From Emticicia sp. C21 (lineage in GTDB: Bacteria > Bacteroidota > Bacteroidia > Cytophagales > Spirosomataceae), in the NCBI RefSeq assembly GCF_003418935.1, contig NZ_QVMT01000003.1, forward strand, positions 613,262 through 677,261: a stretch of 64,000 nt of DNA. The letters run 5' to 3'. The notes below the pieces were generated by a model. That model worked only from the letters and a program-made list of their open reading frames with translations. It did not search any database and had not been told where the DNA came from. Position numbers and translations under genes: made by a program. Below are positions 24,493 through 31,679 of the stretch, in pieces (position 1 is the stretch's first letter; every line of letters starts with the position of its first letter).

Positions 24493-25224
24493 TTATCCTG
24501 CCTGTCCCGAAATGAACATTATCGCAACGAGTATAATGATTAATAAAGACCATACCAATATACTACGGACACTCGGACGTGGCTTATCAGTAAGAATACT
24601 AATTCCTAATGGAACTAAGGCTATGCAAAGTCCTGAAGTTGCTATTACTGCCATTGTCGAACTTCCCTTGAGTACACCCAACATCAGAGCCGACATAACT
24701 GCTAATGCAATAGCACGGATAAGAATAAGCGTGCCGGATAAATAGGCTCCGATGGCCAGAATGATCCAACCGAGAACAATACACATGGAGAAAGTAGCTA
24801 CTATATGGAAACCGCCATACGAACCAGCTATCGTCTTTGTTGCCTGTTCTACCCCCTGTATATGGACTAACTGAAATGCCAGATGATTGATACCATAGTG
24901 GAAAGTACGGGTAAATAAACCAAACATAACGAAGCTACCACCCCAGAAAGCCCAACCGGGCTTTGTACGACCAATGAGGTGAGTTAAAGTAAGAATAGCA
25001 GGCCATAGTAAGATATTACCCGCCAGAAAAAGACTATACCCACTGCTGATTCTCACAGGATATTCAGCAAAGGCTTTTAATTGTTGCGGAAAGAAGAAAT
25101 CGAAGGGTAAAAGCACTACCTCTGCCAATAGGAGTAATAGTGGTGCGATAACCAAAGATAATCCACCAATCCATCGACCGGGAAACCAGAAGGTAGTATT
25201 CAAGGATAAATCAGTTCTTGACAT
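24493..25224 (-). CDS. Multi-span membrane protein, function unknown
   Basis: A protein of about 243 residues from MSRTDLSLNTTFWFPGRW. It has roughly seven hydrophobic segments, starting with GLSLVIAPLLLLLAEVVLL and ending with SILVWSLLIIILVAIMFISG. No signature of a known transporter is visible. ATG 25224 is preceded by AAAAAAGATACAA, a normal start context. An in-frame Met 51 bases upstream (MHISLYYTIYLY) is less likely because that segment adds a hydrophobic piece before the polar N-terminus. Confidence 0.65.
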   Translation of the reverse strand: MSRTDLSLNTTFWFPGRWIGGLSLVIAPLLLLLAEVVLLPFDFFFPQQLKAFAEYPVRISSGYSLFLAGNILLWPAILTLTHLIGRTKPGWAFWGGSFVMFGLFTRTFHYGINHLAFQLVHIQGVEQATKTIAGSYGGFHIVATFSMCIVLGWIILAIGAYLSGTLILIRAIALAVMSALMLGVLKGSSTMAVIATSGLCIALVPLGISILTDKPRPSVRSILVWSLLIIILVAIMFISGQAG

Positions 25225-25482
25225 TTGTATCTTTTTTAGGTACAAATATATTGTGTAATACAAGCTAATATGCAATACATATTACATAGGTGGAGTTTTT
25301 CAATTTTCAGTGGTTGGGCAGTTTCTGATGAAGTGATGTTTATAAATTTATATTCTTTACTCCTATACCTTGAAGAATACTTTCAAGTCCGGCAGCAACT
25401 CGCTGCTGAATTATTCGTTAGGGCTTGCCGGATAGTATTGTAGGGGAACCGTGCTTCTCTACAACAGGTTTTTAAGAATCTC

Positions 25483-26982
25483 TTACCTCCTCCCAAAACC
25501 AACAACCATCTGCCACAAATTCCGCATCGCCCCATTCAGTTCAGGCGAAATTTTGCTCCAGTAAATAACTACTCCATATAGCAACGTAATAGCAGTAGAA
25601 CGATACCCAATATCAATCACAGTTTTAAACTTCGTCCCCTCAGTAACAGGTATCAGACTAACGGCAAATCCTACTACAATCATAATCAGCAGCACTTTCG
25701 GAATGTCTATCGTAAAAGGCTGCATGCCTAATTTCCACCAGACTAAAGCATACCGCATAGTATTGTAATAAATAGTTGATAGTGCAAGAGCAAAGGCAGC
25801 GCCATTCATACCATAGATTGGAATCAGTATCCAGTTCAGCAATACAGTCAGCCCAATCAGGCTGACCATGATATAGGTATCGAAGCGATAATAGGGTGAG
25901 AGCATCAGAATAGTGCCATTCAATCCGGTGGCTAAATCAAATAATTTGCCTAAGCTCAGAATAATAATAACCCACTTACCTTCTTCAAAACCTGCCGGGA
26001 GAAATTCAAAAAGGTTGTCGAGATTCAGATAAATACCCAGAAAAATCCAGCAACCGACTATGAGCGAAGTAGTGCAGCTTTTCCGGTAAATGGTGGCAAT
26101 ATTTTTCAGGTCATTGGCCGCAAACGAGTCTACTATAATCGGAGCTGATGCTTTGTTTAAAGCCACTAACGACATGCCCATGACACTTCCAAAAAAGGCA
26201 GCCGTACTATAAATACCCGTTTCCTGTAAGGTGCTCATGCCCGCCAGCATGATTTTATCGATATTCAGAATAATCATTGACGAAAAGCCCGGCAGGATAG
26301 TCAGAAAACTATAGACAGCAAATTCTCTGGTGAAATTAGGCGTCATTAAAGAGAAATCCGGCTTTAAAGAAAATCCATCTAATTGGGTTGCCTTCCATAT
26401 CATCGGTACCACATACAAGGAAACCGCTAAAACCCATACCCAGATGTATTGAGAGAAATCAAGGATATTGAAGACCACCAGAAACAGCGAAATCATAATC
26501 AGAAAACGCTGCAAAAACTGTGATAGAAAGGTTCCGGTTACGGTTTCGTAGAGGTTTTTGGCATAGTTATCAAATAGGTTAAAGAGTAACGTAGCGAAGG
26601 TAATAGGTAAAAGAAAATAGAAGTTAGCAGCCAGAAGATTGGTTTCCCCCTTACTGGCAATCATCCAGTCTTTCAGAAAAAACACGCCGATACTGCAAAT
26701 CAGAAAACCAACCATACCTATTGAAAGTCCTAAAAACAAATAGCCTCTATGCCCATGCCTGGCATCTCTGAAACGCACAAAAAAACGACTTCCGGCGGCA
26801 TTAAAACCCAGAGAAGAGAGCTGTACCATCACATACATATAAGAGAGCAAGACATTCGTTAAACCGATTTCTTCCTTTTTAAAGAAATTGGGAAATATAA
26901 AAAACTGAGATATAAAGCCCACCAATACCCCTGCATACGAGAAGATAGTACTGATAAAGGCTTGTCTTTTAATTACGTTCAT
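25483..26982 (-). CDS. Polysaccharide flippase, Wzx/MOP superfamily
   Basis: A 499-residue protein with 12-14 membrane helices. It starts MNVIKRQAFISTIFSYAGVLVGFISQFFIFPNFF, the usual N-terminus of polysaccharide-biosynthesis exporters, and has ILVPIYGMNGAAFALALS-like motifs toward the end. It would flip lipid-linked oligosaccharides across the inner membrane. It fits with the glycosyltransferases at 15456 and 19877 but is not in an operon with them. Confidence 0.85.
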   Translation of the reverse strand: MNVIKRQAFISTIFSYAGVLVGFISQFFIFPNFFKKEEIGLTNVLLSYMYVMVQLSSLGFNAAGSRFFVRFRDARHGHRGYLFLGLSIGMVGFLICSIGVFFLKDWMIASKGETNLLAANFYFLLPITFATLLFNLFDNYAKNLYETVTGTFLSQFLQRFLIMISLFLVVFNILDFSQYIWVWVLAVSLYVVPMIWKATQLDGFSLKPDFSLMTPNFTREFAVYSFLTILPGFSSMIILNIDKIMLAGMSTLQETGIYSTAAFFGSVMGMSLVALNKASAPIIVDSFAANDLKNIATIYRKSCTTSLIVGCWIFLGIYLNLDNLFEFLPAGFEEGKWVIIILSLGKLFDLATGLNGTILMLSPYYRFDTYIMVSLIGLTVLLNWILIPIYGMNGAAFALALSTIYYNTMRYALVWWKLGMQPFTIDIPKVLLIMIVVGFAVSLIPVTEGTKFKTVIDIGYRSTAITLLYGVVIYWSKISPELNGAMRNLWQMVVGFGRR

Positions 26983-27020
26983 TTAGATATTTAATGATGG
27001 AATATAATTGATTTTTATAT

Positions 27021-27124
27021 TTTACCACGAAGTTAACCGGAGTTAAGCACAGAGTTTCACAGAGGATTACATTTTAAACTCAGTGCAACTCCGTGCCAAA
27101 CTCTGAGTAACTCTGTGGTAAAAC
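27021..27124. repeat. TTTACCACGAAGTTAACCGG inverted repeat
   Basis: The left arm reads TTTACCACGAAGTTAACC, GGAGTTAAGCACAGAGTTTC. The right arm reads ACTCCGTGCCAAACTCTGAG, TAACTCTGTGGTAAAA. The arms are largely complementary, and the CACAGAG/CTCTGTG units repeat. It belongs to a common type of dispersed non-coding palindrome and separates two minus-strand genes. Confidence 0.65.
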
Positions 27125-27162
27125 ATTGTTCCATTAAAATTTTATCAATTAATTCTATGAAT

Positions 27163-28716
27163 TTACTTTGTCTGAACCACATTACTCATTCCACTCTCAT
27201 TATTCAAGCGGTCAAGCGAGGTCACTACATACGTATAAGATTTACCCGACTCATAATTTTTGTCGGTATACCCCAGCATCCCCTCGTTGCGCACAATGCC
27301 TATAATTTTGGCTGAGTTATCAAGGTTAATCTTTTCATTTTTCTCAAACCGATACACGATAAAAGCATTGGGTTCATCTCCATCTTTCGCAGGTAGGGCA
27401 GGGGCATCCCAGCTAATGAGCATGCCTATATCATTCACCTTTTTTGCTACCACATTTTCGGGGGCATTGGGTGGTACATTATCTTTCCAGGGCATAGTAG
27501 GAGGGAGCGCCGGATAAAAATTCAGCCTTCGCAACGAATCATTTACCGACAGTTCATTTCTGCTCAAAGGTTTGGCACTATAAAAAATACTTCCCGAAAT
27601 CTGCGGTTTGCTGCGGTTATATCGCACCTGTCGCGGTATCTGATTGGCCTTTTCCCAACCCACTTCATTACTTCCTGCTTTTACCCGATATACCCCATGA
27701 CCGATATATAAATGTCGCTCATATGCGTGTTTTGTCCACCAGTTAGCCAATACGCCGTAAGGTACTTTACCAAACTCAAAACTAAAGTATATCTGCGGAG
27801 CAATATAGTCAATCCACCCCTTTTGTACCCACTTTTTGGTATCAGCATACAGATTATCGTATGAGGTTTGTCCGCCTTGAGTGGGTGAGCCACTCGGGTC
27901 AACAGAAGCATTACGCCACACACCCACCGGACTAATCCCGAATTTCACCTTAGGCTTAACCTCCTTTATTCCATCACTGATGCCTTTAATCACCAGATCT
28001 ACATTATTCCGTCGCCAGTCTTCTATATTCGTAAATCCATTTTTGTGTCTTCTGAAAGTATCATCATCGCGCAATTTCTCATTGGCAATGGTATACGGGT
28101 AGAAATAATCATCAAAATGAATCCCATCCACATCATAATTCCGCACAATATTCAGCACCACTTCGGTGATATATGCCCGCACTTCCGGTATCCCCAGATT
28201 AAATAATTTGTAGCCCCCATAGCTCAGAAACCACTCAGGTCTAGTATTCACCAGATGATCTTCCGCAATACTTTTAGCCCCTTTTTGTGCCCCCCGGTTC
28301 ATATTCAACCAGGCATGAAACTCCATATTACGCTGGTGCGCCTCGTGAATCATAAATATCATGGGGTCATAAAAAGGTTCGGGAGCTTTGCCCTGTTCAC
28401 CTGTCAGCCACTCCGACCAGGGTTCTTTGCTTCGGGCATAAAAAGCATCGGCGGCGGCTCTTACCTGCACCAGCACGGCATTCATGCCATAGCTTTTCTG
28501 GCGGTCAAGCAGGGTTCTGAATTCTTGTTGCTGGGTTTCTGAAGGTAATCCTTTACGCGAAGGCCAGTCGATATTTTCAATAGTTGCCACCCACACTGCC
28601 CGAAATTCCCGTTTAGGCCCGGGAGACTTGGAAACAAATTGCTGGGTAACTTTTTTACTACAACCACTCAGGAAAGCATAGATTATCAAATAGAAAGCAG
28701 CGTTTTTCAAATACAT
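27163..28716 (-). CDS. GHL10/YngK-type glycoside hydrolase lipoprotein with FN3 domain
   Basis: A 517-residue protein with lipobox LSGCSK (Cys19). The catalytic domain (about 35-390) starts with REFRAVWVATIENIDWPSRKG and contains YGMNAVLVQVRAAADAFYAR, EFHAWLNMNRG, NYDVDGIHFDDYFYPY and WIDYIAPQIYFSF, matching the DUF187/glycosyl-hydrolase-like 10 family. The C-terminal about 95 residues (PPNAPENVVAKKVNDIGMLISW to YTYVVTSLDRLNNESG) form a fibronectin III-like domain. It is probably a surface or periplasmic hydrolase. Substrate is unknown, with peptidoglycan-related glycans a possibility for the family. Confidence 0.85.
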   Translation of the reverse strand: MYLKNAAFYLIIYAFLSGCSKKVTQQFVSKSPGPKREFRAVWVATIENIDWPSRKGLPSETQQQEFRTLLDRQKSYGMNAVLVQVRAAADAFYARSKEPWSEWLTGEQGKAPEPFYDPMIFMIHEAHQRNMEFHAWLNMNRGAQKGAKSIAEDHLVNTRPEWFLSYGGYKLFNLGIPEVRAYITEVVLNIVRNYDVDGIHFDDYFYPYTIANEKLRDDDTFRRHKNGFTNIEDWRRNNVDLVIKGISDGIKEVKPKVKFGISPVGVWRNASVDPSGSPTQGGQTSYDNLYADTKKWVQKGWIDYIAPQIYFSFEFGKVPYGVLANWWTKHAYERHLYIGHGVYRVKAGSNEVGWEKANQIPRQVRYNRSKPQISGSIFYSAKPLSRNELSVNDSLRRLNFYPALPPTMPWKDNVPPNAPENVVAKKVNDIGMLISWDAPALPAKDGDEPNAFIVYRFEKNEKINLDNSAKIIGIVRNEGMLGYTDKNYESGKSYTYVVTSLDRLNNESGMSNVVQTK

Positions 28717-28903
28717 CTAAAATCAGTTTTGAAATTTATGTTCAAAATTAGATAAAAATTTAACCCAACGGCTAATTTTTGTTACTTTTGCTGTGCTTAG
28801 CAATAATACGTATAGAATTAACATTATTACGTATAATTGCGTTATTATCTAAAACGTTTTATTATCTAACGAATTTGAAATTCCATAAATAAACGTTTCT
28901 TTT

Positions 28904-29050
28904 GTAGAGACGCAATGCATTGCGTCCGGGCGGCGTCCGCTCCGAGGGGCTATCCCGACTATTGTATTTTGATTGAGAAGATATTCTTCCTGTAATAGGT
29001 AATTTTTTCTATTTACAGACCCATGAAGACGCAATGCATTGCGTCTCTAC
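28904..29050. repeat. MITE-like element with GTAGAGACGCAATGC ends
   Basis: The 23-base ends are perfect inverted repeats (28904-28926 and 29028-29050), each itself palindromic around GCAATGCATTGC. The interior is non-coding and has a GC-rich GGCGGCGTCCGCTCCGAGG patch. It ends 42 bases before the DUF4290 start. Related elements are at 15231, 49538 and 62106. Confidence 0.8.
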
Positions 29051-29092
29051 GAAAAATTAATACATCATCACTCTTTACATTTTTAATATATC

Positions 29093-29842
29093 GTGAAAGA
29101 ATACGGTAGTAACATCCAGAAATTAACAGACTACATCATCAGTTTGCCCGATAAAGAGCAACGCACCAAATATGCCCATATTCTGGTAGAACTCATGCGT
29201 CAGATTCACCCTAATATGCGTGAGGGTATCGACTATTCTAAAAAACTATGGGACGATTTATACATCATTGCCAACTTTGATCTCGACGTAGACAGTCCTT
29301 TCCCGGCACCTCCCAAAGAAATCTTAGGGAAAAGACCCATGATTGTTCCTTATAATCAACACCATCTCAAACATCGTTTTTATGGCCGTAACCTCGAATT
29401 ACTGGTACTAAAAGCCATGATTACCGAAAATCTGGACGACCGTAAGGCTTTTATCTCTTATATGGTTCGCCTGATGAAAAACTTCTATCAGACCTGGAAT
29501 AAAGACACCATCGAAACAGAAGATTGTCTGCAACAGATTCTCGAACTATCAGGATTCAGATTCCAGTCAGAAATCGATGCATTGCGTCGTGATGGACTGA
29601 TGGAATCATCGCCGAAAGATGGTAATGGTAGCCGTCAGCGTATACCTCAGCCACAAGGTAATGGTGGACATGGTGGCCATAATCATAACAGAAACGACCG
29701 TGATAACCGCGATAGAGATGCTAACCGTAATCGTGGCGGTGGCGACAACCGCGACCGTAACAAAAACTTCAACGGTGGCGGCGGTTACAAAAACGACCGG
29801 AACAACAACAATAATAATAACAGAAACAATAAAAGACGATAA
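29093..29842 (+). CDS. DUF4290 protein with disordered Arg/Asn/Gly tail
   Basis: A 249-residue protein starting at GTG 29093. The folded part (about 1-170) has MKEYGSNIQKLTDYIISLPDK, LMRQIHPNMREG, KLWDDLYIIANFDLDVDSP and VPYNQHHLKHRFYGRNLELL, as in DUF4290. The tail (about 180-249) is low-complexity: RNDRDNRDRDANRNRGGG and poly-Asn. Basic RG/RN tails suggest RNA or polyanion binding, but this is inference. Its place 45 bases before murA is a conserved arrangement in Bacteroidota, and the two genes are probably co-transcribed. Confidence 0.85.
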   Translation: MKEYGSNIQKLTDYIISLPDKEQRTKYAHILVELMRQIHPNMREGIDYSKKLWDDLYIIANFDLDVDSPFPAPPKEILGKRPMIVPYNQHHLKHRFYGRNLELLVLKAMITENLDDRKAFISYMVRLMKNFYQTWNKDTIETEDCLQQILELSGFRFQSEIDALRRDGLMESSPKDGNGSRQRIPQPQGNGGHGGHNHNRNDRDNRDRDANRNRGGGDNRDRNKNFNGGGGYKNDRNNNNNNNRNNKRR

Positions 29843-29887
29843 TAAGAGGGGTAAATTCCTTGAAAACAATAGCTTGAAACTTCATCT

Positions 29888-31192
29888 ATGGCATCATTTA
29901 AAATAACAGGAGGAAAGAAACTACAAGGAGAAATTATACCACAGGGGGCAAAAAACGAAGCACTACAGATTGTATGTGCCGTGTTGATGACCAAAGAACC
30001 TGTCATCATCAATAATATCCCGGATATCCGCGATGTTAACAAACTCATTGAGTTGTTGGCAGATATGGGCGTAAAATGCGAAAAGCTAGGCACAGGCTCG
30101 TATCGTTTTGAAGCAAATAACGTGAATTTTGATTACTTCGAAACACCCGAGTACAAAGACAAAGCCTCTGCCTTGCGTGGCTCTATCATGCTATTGGGGC
30201 CGATGCTTGCCCGCTTTGGCAAAGGGAAAGCCCCTCGTCCGGGAGGAGACAAAATCGGTCGCCGTCCGTTAGATACCCACTTTACGGGTTTCCAGAAATT
30301 GGGCGCAGAGTTTATCTACGACCCTAACGACGCATTCTATACCGTAGAGGGCTCAAAAATGAAAGGCGCTTATGTATGGATGGATGAGATTTCGGTAACA
30401 GGTACAGCCAACGTATTGATGGCCGCCGTAATGACCGAGGGAACCACCACCATCTACAATGCTGCCTGCGAGCCGTATCTGCAACAATTGAGCAAAATGC
30501 TGAACAGCATGGGTGCGAAAATTACAGGGGTAGGGTCGAATTTACTCACCATTGAGGGTGTAAAAGAACTACATGGCTGCGAGCATACCATGTTGCCGGA
30601 TATGATTGAGATTGGGAGTTTCATTGGCTTAGCGGCCATGACCCAGTCAGAAATCACGATTAAGAATTGCCGCATTCCTGAATTAGGAATTATCCCTGAC
30701 GTATTCAAAAAACTGGGTATCCAGATGGAGTTCCGTGGAGATGATATTCATATTCCGGCACAAACGCATTATGAAATCAGCTCGTTGATTGATGGCTCTA
30801 TCCTGACCATCTATGATGCTCCCTGGCCGGGTTTCACGCCTGACCTGATTTCAATTGTACTGGTAACAGCCATACAAGCCAAAGGAACGGTATTGATACA
30901 CCAGAAGATGTTTGAAAGCCGCCTGTTCTTTGTCGATAAACTCATCGACATGGGCGCACAAATCATCCTTTGCGACCCGCATCGTGCCAACGTAATCGGT
31001 TTGAACCGTGACCATAAACTAAGAGGCATTCGTATGTCTTCGCCAGATATACGTGCAGGTGTATCTTTACTGATAGCAGCCCTATCAGCCGAGGGCACCA
31101 GCATCATCGACAACATCGAACAAATAGACAGAGGCTATCAGAACATTGATGGAAGACTAAATGCGATAGGGGCGGAGATAGTGAGGATTTAA
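29888..31192 (+). CDS. murA: UDP-N-acetylglucosamine enolpyruvyl transferase, Asp-type
   Basis: A 434-residue MurA beginning MASFKITGGKKLQGEIIPQG with AKNEALQIV. It catalyses the first committed step of peptidoglycan synthesis, transfer of enolpyruvate from PEP to UDP-GlcNAc. The catalytic loop reads RPGGDKIGRRPLDTHFTGFQKLGAE. The residue equivalent to E. coli Cys115 is Asp121 (codon 30248-30250), a change known to keep activity but abolish alkylation by fosfomycin. Other blocks are DRGYQNIDGRLNAIGAEI and SSPDIRAGVSLLIAAL. It follows the DUF4290 gene closely. There is no terminator before the heptamer-repeat hairpin. Confidence 0.96.
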   Translation: MASFKITGGKKLQGEIIPQGAKNEALQIVCAVLMTKEPVIINNIPDIRDVNKLIELLADMGVKCEKLGTGSYRFEANNVNFDYFETPEYKDKASALRGSIMLLGPMLARFGKGKAPRPGGDKIGRRPLDTHFTGFQKLGAEFIYDPNDAFYTVEGSKMKGAYVWMDEISVTGTANVLMAAVMTEGTTTIYNAACEPYLQQLSKMLNSMGAKITGVGSNLLTIEGVKELHGCEHTMLPDMIEIGSFIGLAAMTQSEITIKNCRIPELGIIPDVFKKLGIQMEFRGDDIHIPAQTHYEISSLIDGSILTIYDAPWPGFTPDLISIVLVTAIQAKGTVLIHQKMFESRLFFVDKLIDMGAQIILCDPHRANVIGLNRDHKLRGIRMSSPDIRAGVSLLIAALSAEGTSIIDNIEQIDRGYQNIDGRLNAIGAEIVRI

Positions 31193-31195
31193 GAA

Positions 31196-31385
31196 TTTAG
31201 TGAATGAGTGATTGAGTGAATGAGTGATTATAAATTACATTTAGCGAATTTAAATAGAATAATTGTGTAACATGGTGCCTTAGTGTACATTGTGGTAAAT
31301 AATAAAATTCAATAATTCACTCAATCGCTCATTCACTCAATAAAAACTAATCACTAAATCACTCATTCACTAAATCACTAAATTT
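31196..31385. repeat. Heptamer-repeat hairpin after murA (copy 3)
   Basis: Left arm 31196-31230 (TTTAGTGAATGAGTGATTGA and more). Right arm 31309-31385 (TTCACTCAATCGCTCATTCA, then CAATCACTAAATC-like units). The loop contains a half copy of another repeat family (31260-31297). Confidence 0.8.
31260..31297. repeat. Half copy of the TTTTGCCACAATGTACAC repeat, nested
   Basis: TAATTGTGTAACATGGTGCC then TTAGTGTACATTGTGGTAAA matches the right half of 6041-6128. It lies in the loop of the murA heptamer hairpin. Confidence 0.6.
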
Positions 31386-31421
31386 TTTAAAAAGTAATTT
31401 TGAATTGTAAACCCAAAGCCT

Positions 31422-31429
31422 TACCTTTG
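31422..31429 (+). promoter_or_regulatory. Promoter of tRNA-Leu
   Basis: TACCTTTG with TTTG 19 bases upstream (31399-31402), an exact TTTG-N19-TANNTTTG Bacteroidota promoter, about 33 bases before the tRNA. Confidence 0.75.
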
Positions 31430-31461
31430 CAGTCCCAATTCGAAATAATACCGAAGCAAAT

Positions 31462-31545
31462 GCCCAGATGGCGGAATCGGTAGACGCGTTGGTCTCAAAC
31501 ACCAATGCCTTCACGGGCATGCCGGTTCGACTCCGGCTCTGGGTA
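31462..31545 (+). tRNA. tRNA-Leu (CAA)
   Basis: 84 bases. The acceptor GCCCAGA pairs with TCTGGGT, and the D-arm is GGCGGAATCGGTAGACGC. The anticodon stem TTGGT/ACCAA encloses the loop CTCAAAC with anticodon CAA. A long variable arm (GCCTTCACGGGC) is present as in leucine tRNAs. The T-arm is GCCGGTTCGACTCCGGC. CCA is not encoded. Confidence 0.95.
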
Positions 31546-31564
31546 CACAGTAAACAAATAAATG

Positions 31565-31598
31565 ACCGTAATTACTTTTTAAGTGATTACGGTTTTTT
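31565..31598 (+). terminator. Terminator after tRNA-Leu
   Basis: ACCGTAATTAC, a loop, GTGATTACGGT, then TTTTTTGTTTTG. Confidence 0.8.
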
Positions 31599-31679
31599 GT
31601 TTTGTTGGGGTTGGGAATTTAGTAGGGGGGTAGTAACTAAAAGTGCCACTTAATTCTTGCAGGAAACCACCTTATCCCA

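Noticed and set aside
29606..29906. ORFs opposite and out of frame in the DUF4290 tail
   Set aside because: They are products of the low-complexity Arg/Asn codons of the real gene.
31468..31653. ORF of 61 codons after murA
   Set aside because: It runs through tRNA-Leu and its terminator.
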